Below are positions 36,401-49,642 of a DNA stretch of 64,000 nt, in pieces (within the stretch, counting starts at the first letter, position 1; the number at the start of each line of letters is the position of its first letter). Source of the stretch: Andrena cerasifolii. Its lineage: Eukaryota; Arthropoda; Insecta; Hymenoptera; Andrenidae. The translations under genes and the position numbers were made by a program. The DNA lies in the NCBI RefSeq assembly GCF_050908995.1, contig NC_135119.1, forward strand, positions 22,163,001 to 22,227,000. The letters run 5' to 3'. The notes under the pieces were generated by a model. It had not been told where the DNA came from, did no database searches, and saw only the letters and a program-made list of their open reading frames with translations.

Positions 36401-39400
36401 TAGTCAGACGGCGCGGCTCAGGAGGACGAAGTAGGTCGCCCCGTACCATAAACTTTCTTGTATTCTTCAATCTACCTTCTGCACACGACTCGAAGTGCAA
36501 TCGTTGTTTGCAATTGCAGAAACCTTATATATTTTTTTTCGAATGCCTGTTATTTAACAGTTTTCGTTAAAACAATCCTGAGGCTTCCGTATGTTCTTGC
36601 GGCTACAAATTCTCCGCGATGTATGGACGGAGCGAGAATTTTTCAGCAAGATTTATAACCAAACACATAACGATAACATATACTATTGTTTTCTGAACAT
36701 TCTCAAGCTTTGTCTGATTTATACAGGCAATGATAAATTTGCCAGCGCGGCTATCCGCAGAATTTCTGACAGGCATTGATGGATTAAGCTTGCATTACTC
36801 GCTGGACCCGCCGGTTCTCCCGTATCTCGTAAAACTTTTATATATCGCGAAATGAGCGGTTGACTCCCGCTATCCTCTAACACACAGCCAGCTCGCGATT
36901 TCAGTACGCCCTTGTTCCGAATATTCCCATCGCAGCGTACGCGGGGATGTTTTAGGCAACGCGGAACGGTTCCCCGCAGCTTCCGCCCAATTTTCTCACT
37001 CTTCCCGCATTATGGTCTAATTAAAGTATCGGGGAATACCATTGCGCATACCTGCTACGTGCTGGCAAGTTATAATAATTTTCATGTCGCAGAATGTGTA
37101 TAATTTTAACCGATGCGCGACCGCGTACACGAGATAACTATTGAAGGGCGTGCATTACTCGGACGATTAATGAAATTTCCACCGTGGAACATTGACGCCA
37201 TTCGCCGCGAGATAAATCGGAATTAAAACACTGTCGCGCTTCATTCGGTACAGTGGTCTGTAATCGCGATGATAACGCGGGTAGGGGACACTTTTGTTGA
37301 AAATCATAGTGCGACTCTGATTCAACTCGAATAATTCGAGTTTTTTTTACAGTAATACTTCCATCATTACCATAACGTCTCTGTCCACGACACATCCATT
37401 CTTGTCACTCTAATTATCAAGTTCTATATTTTTCCAGACCGTAACAACTATTGCACCCGGGTTTCACAGCGTTGCTAACAGGATACGGGGTTGAATAATT
37501 ATTAGAAATGACCTGACACTCATCGAACGACCAAGAGTAACGATCGATTGGCGAAAGCCATTCTGGTGACGCCACGGCTATCTGGGAGTACACATCCGGC
37601 CATGTTTTCGTTCGGACATACTTCCGTAGTCAGAATGCTCGATCTCCACGTCGAAGAGGGCAACGTTGATAATACGGAAACGGATGACGTATTTTTGCAA
37701 TTTTATGTCGGTGTCGCTGTCGTAACGCACTTACCTACTCACCTTCGCATCATTGCGGCGAGGCAAACGCGTGGCATATGGCACGGGGCATTCCGCCCGC
37801 AATATTTCTAAAAGCGCACTCCGCGGGATTGTGGGTAACGCATTTACATTTTCATAAACCGGTCATGTTTTGCTCGTAGCCGGTTGACGTCTCGCCGAAA
37901 GGTCTCCGAAGCTGTGCTACCCGCTGTCCCACCCGCAGCCATCGCGTTTAATAACCCCCCCGGATCACAGCTTTCAATTCGACAAAACATAAACATATTT
38001 CACGGTGCAATAACGTCGCCTGCGACGGACTAGTAACGGGCACTAGCGCGACCTGATGAAAACGTACGAGCACTTCCCGGGAATTAGAAGTAACTGCTTC
38101 TTCTTCGACCTATAGCACTGGTTTCTGAAGTCAGCTGACCAGACACAGGATAGATGGCCACGTTCTTCGTCGATTCTTTAGACGCGGGAGTGTAATATTT
38201 GCCAGAAGACGGGACAAACTAATAATTCGTGAAATCGTTGCGGAGCTACAGGGGCGTTAAGCTTCAGTCCAAACACTCGCCCCAAGAATGCTTACTCGCC
38301 CGTGCTTGTGTAGCTGGGCTGTGTTTGCATCGCGGCAGGCGTCGCATCCTTTTCAACGATACACTTCCACGCCGAGTGTTAATACGTTCTCAATGAGAAC
38401 GTTCCGCGAATTTGTGGACGCTTAAGACAACTCGACGGAGTCACTTCTGGGAATGTTTGGGCTTAAAGCCCGGAGAAAAAGCTGCGGAACAATAAACTCT
38501 CCGTCCTTCCTGTTTCTCCCGAAAGCTTACGGTTTGACTTTCGCTCTGCCGGGTGTATAAAGCTCTATGGTAGACTGAGTGTTTTACTCTGTTATCCTCT
38601 TACCTTTCGCACAGCTGTTTCCACGCCGGTGGTTATCGCGAGCCGTCATTCTATCTGCTGTACTTTCGCGTGTATTTTTCAAACTGGTGTGTCGCTGGCC
38701 GCTCCCGGTGTATAATAATACGGTCTCTCAAGTAAATGACGTCCCTTCGCGTGGGCTACAACCGACCGACGTCCTAGTTAACTGACAGCTGATCTACTCA
38801 CCTTAGTTTTCGTCGAATGCTAATTGTGTCCCAGTTGGCCATCATCCTCATACCTTCTACATATAAATGGCACCGCAGCCGAAATAGCTCTGTTCATCTA
38901 AAGCTTCATTCCCCGGTTAGTTGTCGCTTCAGAAATCAATATCTCGTAAACGTTGCTAACAGCTGCCTTCTGCTCAAATTGGGAAGAGTCTAACTTAAGG
39001 AGAGGTCTGAAATAACTTCAGATTTAGACTGGGTAGACGTTATTGCATGGTCCTCGCGACTTCTGAAACGGTCGAAAAGCGTTCTACAAGCATCCTAATT
39101 AACGACGACGTGGCAGGTAAAGCGGCTAATAAGAAACTAGCCGCTGACTCTGCCAACGCGGGAATGACGTATCCAGCTAGTGACGTTACCGTATCTCTTT
39201 CTGCATCGTCCCCCGCGTTTCTTCATCCCGCCCGTGTCTCGGTTTCTCCGTGCACGCTTTCACGTTGTGTCGAGCTTTCGAGTGTTGTACTTCACCTTTT
39301 AAAGGGGAGACGCCGGTGCACGTCCAGCCCCGCTCGCGCGAATAGAAGCTGCCGTGCCCTAGATGCCCTAAAACGAGACGGGACGGGCAGAGAGAAAGCA

Positions 39401-39800
39401 GCGAGAGGAGAGCACGCATGGAAATGGCGGGCTGCTGCATTTGCATCTTCAAATCCGTTGTGATCCCGTTCCCGAGGAGCCACGTTGACACGGTGTAGAC
39501 TGAATTTACTCGAGATAAGTAGACAAATACCGGGTGTATCCGGCTTCGTGTAGCTACATGCGTCTCTCCAGGAAGATTGGGACCACCGTCCCGTATCGAT
39601 TGCGATGCTTCAGAAGCTCGTAATGCTGTTCCGACGAATTAGTACGCTGACGCTCGCCTGGCTTCGCAAATACCTTAGACGCTGATTAGAGAAACGCAGC
39701 TGTGCACGGTTAAATACGGCCAACCGTTTTATCCTAATTACACACGACCTACCGTTGTAGGAACAGTTTCTTAGCGGAAAGGGTTTCTTAAGGAATCATG
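33411..39800. other. gene-free block
   Basis: Nothing firmly supported in 6.4 kb. Frames at 34153-34655 and 39047-39463 are compositional. The frame at 34980-35234 starts with ATG and meets a possible AAG/GTATGG donor at 35211, but it has no recognisable domain. A TATAA at 38556-38560 lacks a convincing initiator. The interval 36100-36320 is AT-rich without transposon ends. Confidence 0.45.
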
Positions 39801-40065
39801 CTCAGTCAGGAGGCCGAAAAAAGGGTGGTTTTTGGAAATTTTTTACTCAAAAGCTATAATACATTTCTCAAAAAATCTTTTTTCCTTTTAAGGATTGCAT
39901 CTAGTACCGTGCATCGTAATTTTTTTAGTTAAAAATATTTATCAATAACTAAGTTATGGTCCATCACTCGAAGGTTCTCTTAAAAAAAGGCTTCTGCGGT
40001 GACCACTGCTGCTCGAAAGTCGATCATCTGAAATAAAAGATTCAAAAGAATATACTTATTATATT
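39801..40065 (+). mobile_element. single-arm relic of the CCTAGTCAGG fold-back family
   Basis: CTCAGTCAGGAGGCCGAAAA at 39801 matches the start of the 730-bp palindrome at 23571 (CCTAGTCAGGCGGCCGAAAA). Weaker parallel similarity continues to AAGGCTTCTGCGGTGACCAC, CTGCTCGAAA and ATCATCTGAAAT near 39985-40035, in the same order as GATTTTGCAGTCAGCACTGC, CATTCGGAACC and ATTATCTAAAAT in one arm of that element. No opposing arm follows. It is a strongly diverged half copy or a related family member that lost one arm. Confidence 0.5.
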
Positions 40066-40069
40066 ATAT

Positions 40070-43000
40070 TATCTAGTATTATAGAAACGAGCTTTAATTT
40101 GAATAATATATATAATATACACATTCTTTTAGAAATAAGTGACGGAACGATTACACATCCTGTTCGTCACGAGGACGTGAGAAAATCGTACATCCTGTTT
40201 CCTGCGTCTCTATTAAACTGTGATATATTGAATAAACGTCTCTACTCGTGCTGCATTCCCTATTAACACAGCTCATGACATAGGAATGAATTCAAAGGAT
40301 ATCGTTATTAATATAGCAGAACAAGATTACACAACGGTGCTCGCGAACACCTACACGAATCTTGCGCGGCATACCGAATTGGTCGCGTCAGAGCATGCTC
40401 CTCGATGGGGTTTTATCAATTTTACCTACACCGACTACTTTTCCATTCCTGTTCGGCAACGCGTCACGCTACATTTAGCAATTACACCCTGATTTGCGAG
40501 CTGTCTGCCGAACCGGAAATGAGAAAGAAAGGCGACCGACATTCTCCCTCGACGCTAACCACTGTTTCCAAACGTCCCCCGGTTCTCTTCGTTGTATCGA
40601 ACGACAAGCGACGAAGAAAACGACAGACTCCCTCGCCCACCAATCCAACACTATTCTAATTTCATTTGTACACAGAGAACGCGAAGGTGACGTTCAAATT
40701 AACACTCGAGCGCGTTTGTCTACGTTCCCACAAATTAAGATCCATAGACAATACTGAATATTACTCGCCGCTTTAGAAACCGACCCTGCGGAGAGTGTAA
40801 TGGCTCTAAATTCGTTCGTGGACGTGTATCCGAACTGTCGCGAGGAACTCGTCACCGAACGTCAACGAGGATCGGCGAAATCGATTGCCCGCTGTTTCTG
40901 TCCCGGAAAACCCGAGCGCTCCCGTACTAATGCGCATTGTTCGGCGGCCTGCACTCCTTCGTATACGTGCCCGTACACAATCGTTCGGCTGCAGATGCGC
41001 GGGTATTCGCGTATACCCTGGAGACTTGACGAAATTTCAGTGTTCCGCGATACGGTCCGGCGTTTTAAGGGAATTTAAAATTCCGCTGACGATGCTGCCC
41101 TATTCACGTGTACGTTATGTGTAGCTACATGTACAGCCAGAAGGAGAAAGGGAGGACAGGGTGGCGAGACACACGCGCACACACAGGCAGGCCCACACGT
41201 ACGCGGACGTATTCTCGCACACGGGGGAGTTTGATGTCGGCCACTGCGAAGGTTATTTCTCGGACGCCGCCAGCTCTGACTCGTATCTGCTCAATCAATG
41301 AGGGTTGCCAGACTGTTACGGGGTTATGAAATACTGGCCGGGGACGTGGTAGTTTTATAGAATTGCCGAAAAGTGAGGAGGGGACGGGAGAACACGAAGA
41401 AATCTTAGCCTCTCCACGAGAATCCCGGCGCGTGGGTGGATGTACCGATTCTTCGAAATGTGCCGTTTGCGACCTATCTCGGCGATTCGGCGTTTCGTCT
41501 CCGCCGAGGCTATCGCCTGTGCTATCACAAATGCCGGCGGGGCGATCATCTCCGCGGGAAATGCCCCGCTCCCTCAGAAATGGGTGTTGAGCATTGGCCG
41601 CGCGCATGGTTTACGAGGCATTCACCGCCGACGCTTTCGAAACATAGACGGCTGCTCGATAGCCGTTTTCAAATTGCCTCGGGACAACGTCGATACTCTG
41701 GCCCGCGAAGGTTTTTAGTTCGCTAACGCAATACCGGAGTGTTTGATCCTTGGAGGTCGTCGGATTCCTCATATGTCCCTCGATCGAGGAAAGGAAAAGC
41801 ACAAAAGGCGCACAGAGGGTTGGTTTCAACGTGCAGTTGCCGTTTAAGTCGTGCCTCTTTCGTTGACTATTCTTCAGATTTACTGTCACGGGGCAAGCAG
41901 TTCTTTCCTGACGGCAGATGTTTGCCTGCGCTACTGGTAGATGCGCCTAGGATATCCTTCTTTGCGATATTACTGAATATTGCCCCGGCCGGGGAATGAG
42001 GAGGAGGGACGAAGAACGATGGAGGGTAGTACTTTCCGTGAACAAGTCAACAGGATTATATTTTCCACGGTGCTTTCGAATTACGAATCGCCCTTAAGCC
42101 CCGGAACTTTTCACGTGCCGGCAGCACCGTAAATTCGCGCGTTTTATTTTCGAGTTGGCGAGCGCCTGCGTCGAAAAACTTCCGACTAGGACCGAGAATC
42201 GATCGCGCGCGAGAAACTTCGGTGGCTCTTCTGCTTTTCTCGTGGCGCAGCGAGATGAAATCTTACCTCTGCTCCTCGGGAGATATTCAACAGTCAAGAT
42301 AGGAAATGTCGCGGGATGATGTCATCAATCCTATCCAAGATCGATGCTAACGATTATATCGAACGATCTTCGAGTGTACACGCTGCGCGCAAAGGGACGC
42401 GGGGGGCAGTTAATTTATGAAGCTCCTATCGATCGGAACATTCACATTCAGCAGGACACAAAGAACAGAAGGCAGGTCCAGGGAAGAAGAGGAGACGAGA
42501 GAAAGAGAAGCAGGTTACACGGTAAAACGCGCCACGTCGATGTCGCGCCTGCACAAAAGGTGAACGGACGATTTTTCAGGCAGACAAAAGTCGCGAGTGA
42601 AAAATCAACATCGCCCCGGTCCGTTGTGGACGAATCTGCGCGGGCGATATCCATGTGTACGGCCTGTACAGGATTCGCCCATTTCCTCCTTCCCCGTGCG
42701 AAAAAAAGACACAATAATGAGGGGAGTAAGCGTGGAATGAATATTGTTTTGTTAGATGTAGCCTGTGATTTAACCGCTTCGTCAGCTCCCAATATCCGCC
42801 CTTTCAGTGTTTCCTCTGTCAAGGTGCTGTCGCTACAAGGCACGGCCACGTAGTCCTAGATCTAATGAACTTGATAGATCGCGGGGTATGCAAGCGTGAA
42901 CCACGTAACCTGGCCGTCAACATTTCTTTCTCCGTCGAGATAAACGAGGCGAAATTGTGGACTTACGTTTAAAAAACTGAAGGCGACTTTGACAGCTTCG

Positions 43001-46000
43001 GAACGAAGTTACCCGACATGAGACAATTTGAATCGATCCTCTAATACCAGAAGGACTGTGAGTGATCAAGTTACGGAACTCATCTTGAATTCAAGTAGAT
43101 TACGCTCGCGGTGGTCAGACAAGCTGCAATGAAGGATACTGTCAAGGGTTTCAAGCTGGATTGTTCAAGTATCGCTGTAACTGCATCGACTTGGACGAAA
43201 GGTGTTACATTTATCGTAGCGCGCCATGCAAATTGAATTTTCCTCTTGATTTCGCGATTTCGACAGGATTTTAACGCGCTGACGCGCCGCTGTTTAAACG
43301 CAGCCGGCCTAACGAAAGCGTATTCCACTTTCGGAGGGCGAATGACGTTGAACTAGCTGGCAGACAGCGCGTTGAAATCGAGCAAACGTGCCTCTGACAG
43401 TCATTTAACACCGTTTTGAAATACAGGCGACGTAGGACGGGGGCGCGTAATAATTAAAAGGGCGATTATACGCGCCATAAAGCGAACGGATCGCCGCGGG
43501 ACATACGTGCTCGCCAACTTTGCCCGCATTCGCCTCGAGTGCAAGGTATCGATTCCTATATTATCTGAGCACGACGCAACGAATAGCACGCAGATTCCAT
43601 CTGCAAGTGGAACTGCGGCACACGACCCCGCGAAACTTCGGCCCCTCGCAATAATGTTCGAGTTTTCAACTCGATAAGCGCTTGATTAAAATGTGCCTTT
43701 ACCCTCCTGCCCCCCCCTCGCTCGTCGTTCTTCCGCTTTGGCCGAGCGGCGCCTGTAATTTGAAAATGAGACGCGCCTCCGCAGAAACTTTTCAATATCA
43801 TGCCACGTTCCCACCGTTGTTCTTCTTGTTCACTACCCCTCCTCGATGTTATTGTTGTTCCTCGTCTGTTTCTCGATTTCACCGCAGCCTCCCTCGAGAA
43901 CCTAGGAAACTATCTCAGTCTTCCTTTCTCCTTCCTCCGCTCGCATAAATATCGTTATGCACCCTTCTGCGCGGCGACCTTTTAATGAATCTCTTCGAGG
44001 CTTTGTAATCTCCGCGGAAGTGATATTGTACACTCGGAGCTTTGCGCTTCTTTTTATCATCAAGACGGAGGAAACGGCGAAATTGTTGCTGGAAGTTGGG
44101 CTCCTCCTCCGAAGAATTTCGCATAATTTCGTGTGTAATGGCGTTTTAATAATGACTGGAGAAATACGGTTCTTCAGCAGCCATAGATTCGATGAGATGT
44201 AACTAATGCTAGAGAGCGACTATTTTCATAACGGCTTCTTGTTAGCCGTATGATAATTATGGAATTGCTCCGAATTACCTAGAAATTGTTAAAATACGTA
44301 AGTGTTTTTAGCAGCGATTAGACTACGTAAAATATATTCCGTTTAAAGCATTATTAATACACGCTTTCCTCGACTGCCTGGTGAAGCATTATCGAGCGGT
44401 CATAATTGTAATGAGCCGTCAAAATCAAAGCATCGAACGTCGGCTAATAGCTGTTATTGCATTTCCAGTAAATGGGTCTATTTTTGTCGCTGTTCGTAAT
44501 TCATATTTCATTTCGGGGATTCCAAATTCGAGCCGCAAGCATGCGCGAAGAATTACGTCGTGTCAGTAAATGACGGAAAGATTTTTTTCCCCGGCAGCGT
44601 TTCATTAATTGCATCGTCGTTTAACAAGCGCGACAACTCCGCGGCCGACGAGCAAAATAATTCACAGACACCACGATCCAGATCACCGTGGACATTTACA
44701 CGTTATTTTTCATTTGGATGCGGACAGGTTGGAAATGAGGGTGGCGGAAGCGCGAGCAACGCAGGGTATCGAATTATTAAAGAGTCCCAGAATCATACGG
44801 TGGAAAGCAAAGGGGTGGCGCGAAATTAAAATAACGCATTATCTACGCCTCGTATCTCTTTTCCCGCCCCAGTGTTGTTTCTCCTTCGCGCGGCATAGTT
44901 TGCATTTATCACGCGCGTTGTTGCACAGCGTATGCAACACGCCGCGTTTCGTGCGCGTTAAGTACGGAACAAGGCCGCGCTAAATAAAAGAGCATTCTAC
45001 GGAGTACCGTTATGCAAATTTCGTTTAAAGGATATCTTATCTGTTTTACGAGTCCCTTAAGGGAGCTAGTAGGTAGTAGACCACTGGTAGCGTGGCTTGG
45101 AAGCACAAAATTCGCAACCCTTGGTCCTGTATAAATGTATCGATACAGAGACCGCGCGACTTCGTTTGCAAGTCCACTGTCACAGTGGGAAGCTATTGTA
45201 TTTTGACTTCAAAGAAGTCCATTGTAGCAGCGTGCCGGCAAAGTGGAGCATCGATGGGTTGAATGAAACCATTTCAGAAACGAGGGGCTCGAGCATGACT
45301 ATCTCATAATTATACACTGTGAATTAGACCACGTCTGGGTGATGGGTCCTGAGTTAGACAACCATTCTTCCATCATCACCAGGCCTGTACCAAATGCGCG
45401 AGAACAAAACGCTCCCAGCCGATCCGTACAGCCGTGCAAGTGATAAAGCCTGCACTGGCCGACAATGAGCATCCGACAAATCCAGTGCAACAGGTTTTCG
45501 TTTGACGGATATCTCCAATTAATTTCGTTTAATGCCCGCGCAGCCGCGAATCACGAGGATAAAAAGCGAGAGGCCCTCGAGGAGCGCGTTAATAAATCGA
45601 AGGAACGCCAGCGATCGTTTGCAAATCGCCCGTTAGGCCGCGGCTGATTATATTGTCTGAGGAACGATTAATCATTGAACGACGAAACGGGTATCGCGTG
45701 CTGGGCTTCTCGACCGACACGGGGGTTCGTCTATTTTTATTTGTCTGACGGCCAACGGGTCTGAATGGCGGGCGTCGCGGGTGACTGACTTTCAAAAATG
45801 TTCCTCATAGAGCGGAAGTTGCGCCGAGGAAACTCTTCCACCGCGGAGACGATCCATCATGGGGGGCTCTTCTTCGCGACAACTCCTTCTTCCTCCGGCA
45901 AAGTCGAAGCGCGAGTGTAATAAAATCCGAGTCAATTAACGGAACGTCCTAGGGTGCCATTAATAATTCCGCGGGCTTCATCGTGGGTCCCTGGAATCCC

Positions 46001-49000
46001 AGAAGGGGTTGGTTACAGGCGAATGGGGAAGAGAAAAAGAGGGATTAGTGGCGGGAGGGACAACGACTCCAGAGGGAAGAACGTTTACCTGGCGATGCTG
46101 GTTTCACGGACCTTTGAACCTTGAGCAATAAAATCGCAGGAGTTCCTGTCTTCCTGAAGAATTAAGAAACATTTCAGAAACTTCAATTCCGACAACTCTT
46201 CTTTAAACATTGAATGTTTGTAAATGAAATCTACGAGGCACGATCTATCGCGCGGATATCTATGACAAGCGGAACTTAGTTTTTAATTAGTGCTTGAAGG
46301 CAGCGGAGGTGCAGTGCACACAGCGGAGAGTATTAGATGTCTGAGCGTTGAAAGAGCGGCTCTACTCACAGTAGAACGCGACCAGCATTGATCCGACAGT
46401 GGAAGGTCGGCGGACTAGGGGAAACGAAAAAGAAGGGCTCGAAATGTAAGCAAATAGTCGTCTTTCGAAAGGATAGCAGCATACCTGTATAAGCTCTTCT
46501 CGTGAGCCCTGCAGCCCTCGCCGGCTAGCGCGCGTTGCCGCTACTCTCTTTCCACCGTCTTCAGGCATTCGCTATGCAAAAAGTAGTCACGAGTCGTTAC
46601 TCCCCGTGGACTTCCTCAGACCTTTCTTACGTCGATATGTATACGTATGGGTATGCACGTGTAGGTGGAATCTTGTACGTGCAGCAGTTTGCTTTTGTAC
46701 AGTAGCTGGGTACACTTAACCGCTCTCGCAAATCTTCCTCTATGAAACAAATTAAATTAGGGGCGGTATGCAATGGAGATACCGCATGCAGCAGTTAAGC
46801 TGCATACAAATCGTATTTTTCTATGCGTATGCACTTTGTTCTCTTCTCAAACGGTTCGGTAAATACGAGAATATTTATTAACGTTTACTAGCGCAATAAC
46901 GTTGCTTCCATCGAGCAATTATTCCCTCTAACGACCTAGTTTCGCTATTTTATAAAGTTATCGAGCAGCAGCGTCCCGCAGAACGAAGTATCAAATGGAA
47001 ACTGCTTCAGAAGTTAAGCAACTATGCTGAATATGTCCGTGGACTCTTGACTCGCTGGGAAGGCACTCGGGGACGCTGCCGAGTTTGCCTCCTGCCGCTT
47101 TTACGACATCGCTATACCTCTGCGAGCCGTTATACGTTCGTTTATCGCTCACCCATCGATGGAAAACGTCCGAAATGAGGCGCGGGTGCAAAACAACACC
47201 AGTCGGGGAAGAGGCGCGACGTTGATTGCTCTCAGTAGGTGATGCCCGGCAAGTAGCCGCAAAAACCCTTTAATTAATTCCGCTCACGCAGGGCAAGAAA
47301 TAATGCCCCAGGTTACACCAATATTACTAACTCGGCGTTCTGTACATCCGCCGAGTAGAGGGAACGTTTTATACGCGTCATAAAGAATCGTCCCACAATG
47401 AAAAATATATATCCGCGGCGCGAAGCGTTTGGTCAGCGAGTTATTACGCCCGCCGAACTTACGAATTTTACGGTCGAGAGGGAGAAATTTTTCAGAATGC
47501 CCAACATCCATGGACGAAGCTCTCCGTGGCCGGCGATCGCACGTCCATCACGACCAGAAGAAATAGAATATTCCAGTACGAAAGTACTTTAGAGAGAGAG
47601 AGCGTGGTATATATTTCCTCGGCCGCGTAATGAACGCGGCATAAACCTAAACGTTAATAAATCATTCGCATTACTCGCGACCTTATTGCACTCGGCCGTT
47701 TTCCAGGTTTCTAGACGAGCACCAGACGCCTCGCCATTACGCTTCCTACCTCTCTCGTCTTCCTCGAATACCTCCTGGCCCACGCACCGCTCCGCCGCGG
47801 TTTCAAAATTAAGGGAAAAAAGAGGAAGAACAAAAGAAAAAGGAGCAGCTCCTTTTGTGAGCCTCTATACATCGTGGTCCGCTGACGTTGAAAAGAAGCA
47901 CCATCAGCTGTGGAGGAACGCGAAGTCCTCCGACGTGAAAATGCTTTTGTACGGGACAAAAGCAGTTGTGCTTTATGAGAGGGCAGAGTGTTTTCAGTAT
48001 AAAGCGAGAAATGTTACCGACATCTCGACGCGGGCTATCTTGAAGGAGCATTGCTGTTCGTTTGCATTCCAATGACGTTGGGGCGCGCGACCTCGTTAAT
48101 AAGTCACAAAAGCAGTCTCGGCGCCCGTAATTAACTGTTTCTCAGCGACTGTCGCGACGAAGAGTGGCGTGAAAAAGGCTTGCGCGAGGAAACGGCTCGC
48201 TTTCACCGACGAGGGGAGGGCGTGGGACGGCGGAGCTTTTTCTTTCCACGTTTCACCTTTGCGATAACCAACCGGCGACGTCACCGGCTCTTTCGGAGGA
48301 TTCTAGAGGCAATAGCAAGCGACTGCCGTGGCAGACAATGCGACGCTTATGTCGGAAAGGTCAATTCCCAGCGAGTGTCCTATTCACCCGGCTCTCCGAA
48401 AGCTCCGCTGCCGCGCGATCGCTCTTTAAAACTTCCATCCGTGGTACACACCGTCCCATGTCCCGATTTTTCGCGTCTTCGGGAAACTCGGGCCCGCTAG
48501 TTTCTCGGAGGGCAGCGACGAAATTGTCACCTAGTTAAAAATCTAATAAACAAGTCAATGAAAGAATTTTAAGAAGAAATGAGGAGTCAATTGGATTGAT
48601 TCTTACTCGTGGTCAATATCGAACGCTTCGGTTATTAAAGCACTTAAAGCAGGATTTTTCGGAGCTTGACGCAAGTGTCTTCAGCCCGAAGTAACGATGG
48701 AAGCAGGCAAATAGCTAATGACCACCAGACGACGTTAGATTTACGCTGTGAGGGTTCTCGGTGACTGTCTCTAAAAGCTTTATCCATCCTGTGATCGTCG
48801 TTCCTCAAAACTTTCACAGTAGAAGACTGCTTTCTCCTCACGCCCCGTTACCCCTTTCCCCGGCGCTTAATTACAGAAAAAATCTTTTACTCGCACCAAG
48901 CATCGCTACATGCTAAATTAGACACAGTGTCGCGTCCTATTTTTTTTTTTTTTGGCAAGGACACTCAATTTGCAGGTTTGCATAGAAATTTGCTAACTCT

Positions 49001-49642
49001 ATGTTAATTCTGAAATTTTGTCAGGAAATCATACGAAGGTCGTTTGGTAATACTTTGAGAGCGATAACTAATTGGTAGCTTCGTTCTGCTCGTACCTGCT
49101 GGCGAGATCGAAGTCATCGTAAATTGCCGGGAATTTTAAAAAAAATATTCGATATCCATTCTGCTCGGTGGAACAACCAGTCTCATTACGGTGGATAGCC
49201 TTTAACGATTCTCGTTTTATCTGTGGATGCGAAATTGGGAAAACGGCCACTTAAGCTTCATTGCGAGCTACCGTCAGGTCAGCGAACAAAACGGTACAGG
49301 GTATTGAGTAAACAACGGGAATGTACGAAACATTCGGCGATAGTCTTAACAACGTTCGTGCACGCTCGTTTCCGAACTGCAACCTGTTATGAGTTTCGAC
49401 TGGATTGCACGCTCGATAGCTCGTCAGTATGTATTCCCAGAAGTTCCTCAGCGTTTCGCTTTCACCTATCGCTAACTACATTCTCTCCCTTGAGATGTTA
49501 CCTATCCTGAACGATGTAGGTACGTACAGTTAGTCAAATGCATGAGAACATTGTATTCCTCTTCAGAGAAAACTTGATTCTTGTTGGGAATTCCAGTGAA
49601 ATATTTACGACGCCTTCATTGTTCCCTATTTCAAAAGCATTT
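40070..49642. other. long gene-free block
   Basis: No gene or bounded mobile element was recognised in 9.6 kb. Overlapping frames at 41125-41889, 42344-42853 and 43556-44202 occur on both strands without motifs. AC/CG-rich sequence lies at 41164-41225, a GA tract at 47591-47602 and a T14 tract at 48940-48953. The stretch 46600-46700 repeats short GTATACGTATG-like words. Confidence 0.5.
48940..48953. repeat. T14 homopolymer
   Basis: Fourteen consecutive T residues follow CGCGTCCTA. No adjacent target-site duplication or retroelement body was seen, so it is not taken as a retrotransposon tail. Confidence 0.6.

Noticed and set aside
42344..42853. 169-codon plus-strand frame overlapped by a 133-codon minus frame
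   Set aside because: No motif, and both strands are open. No splice or promoter context.
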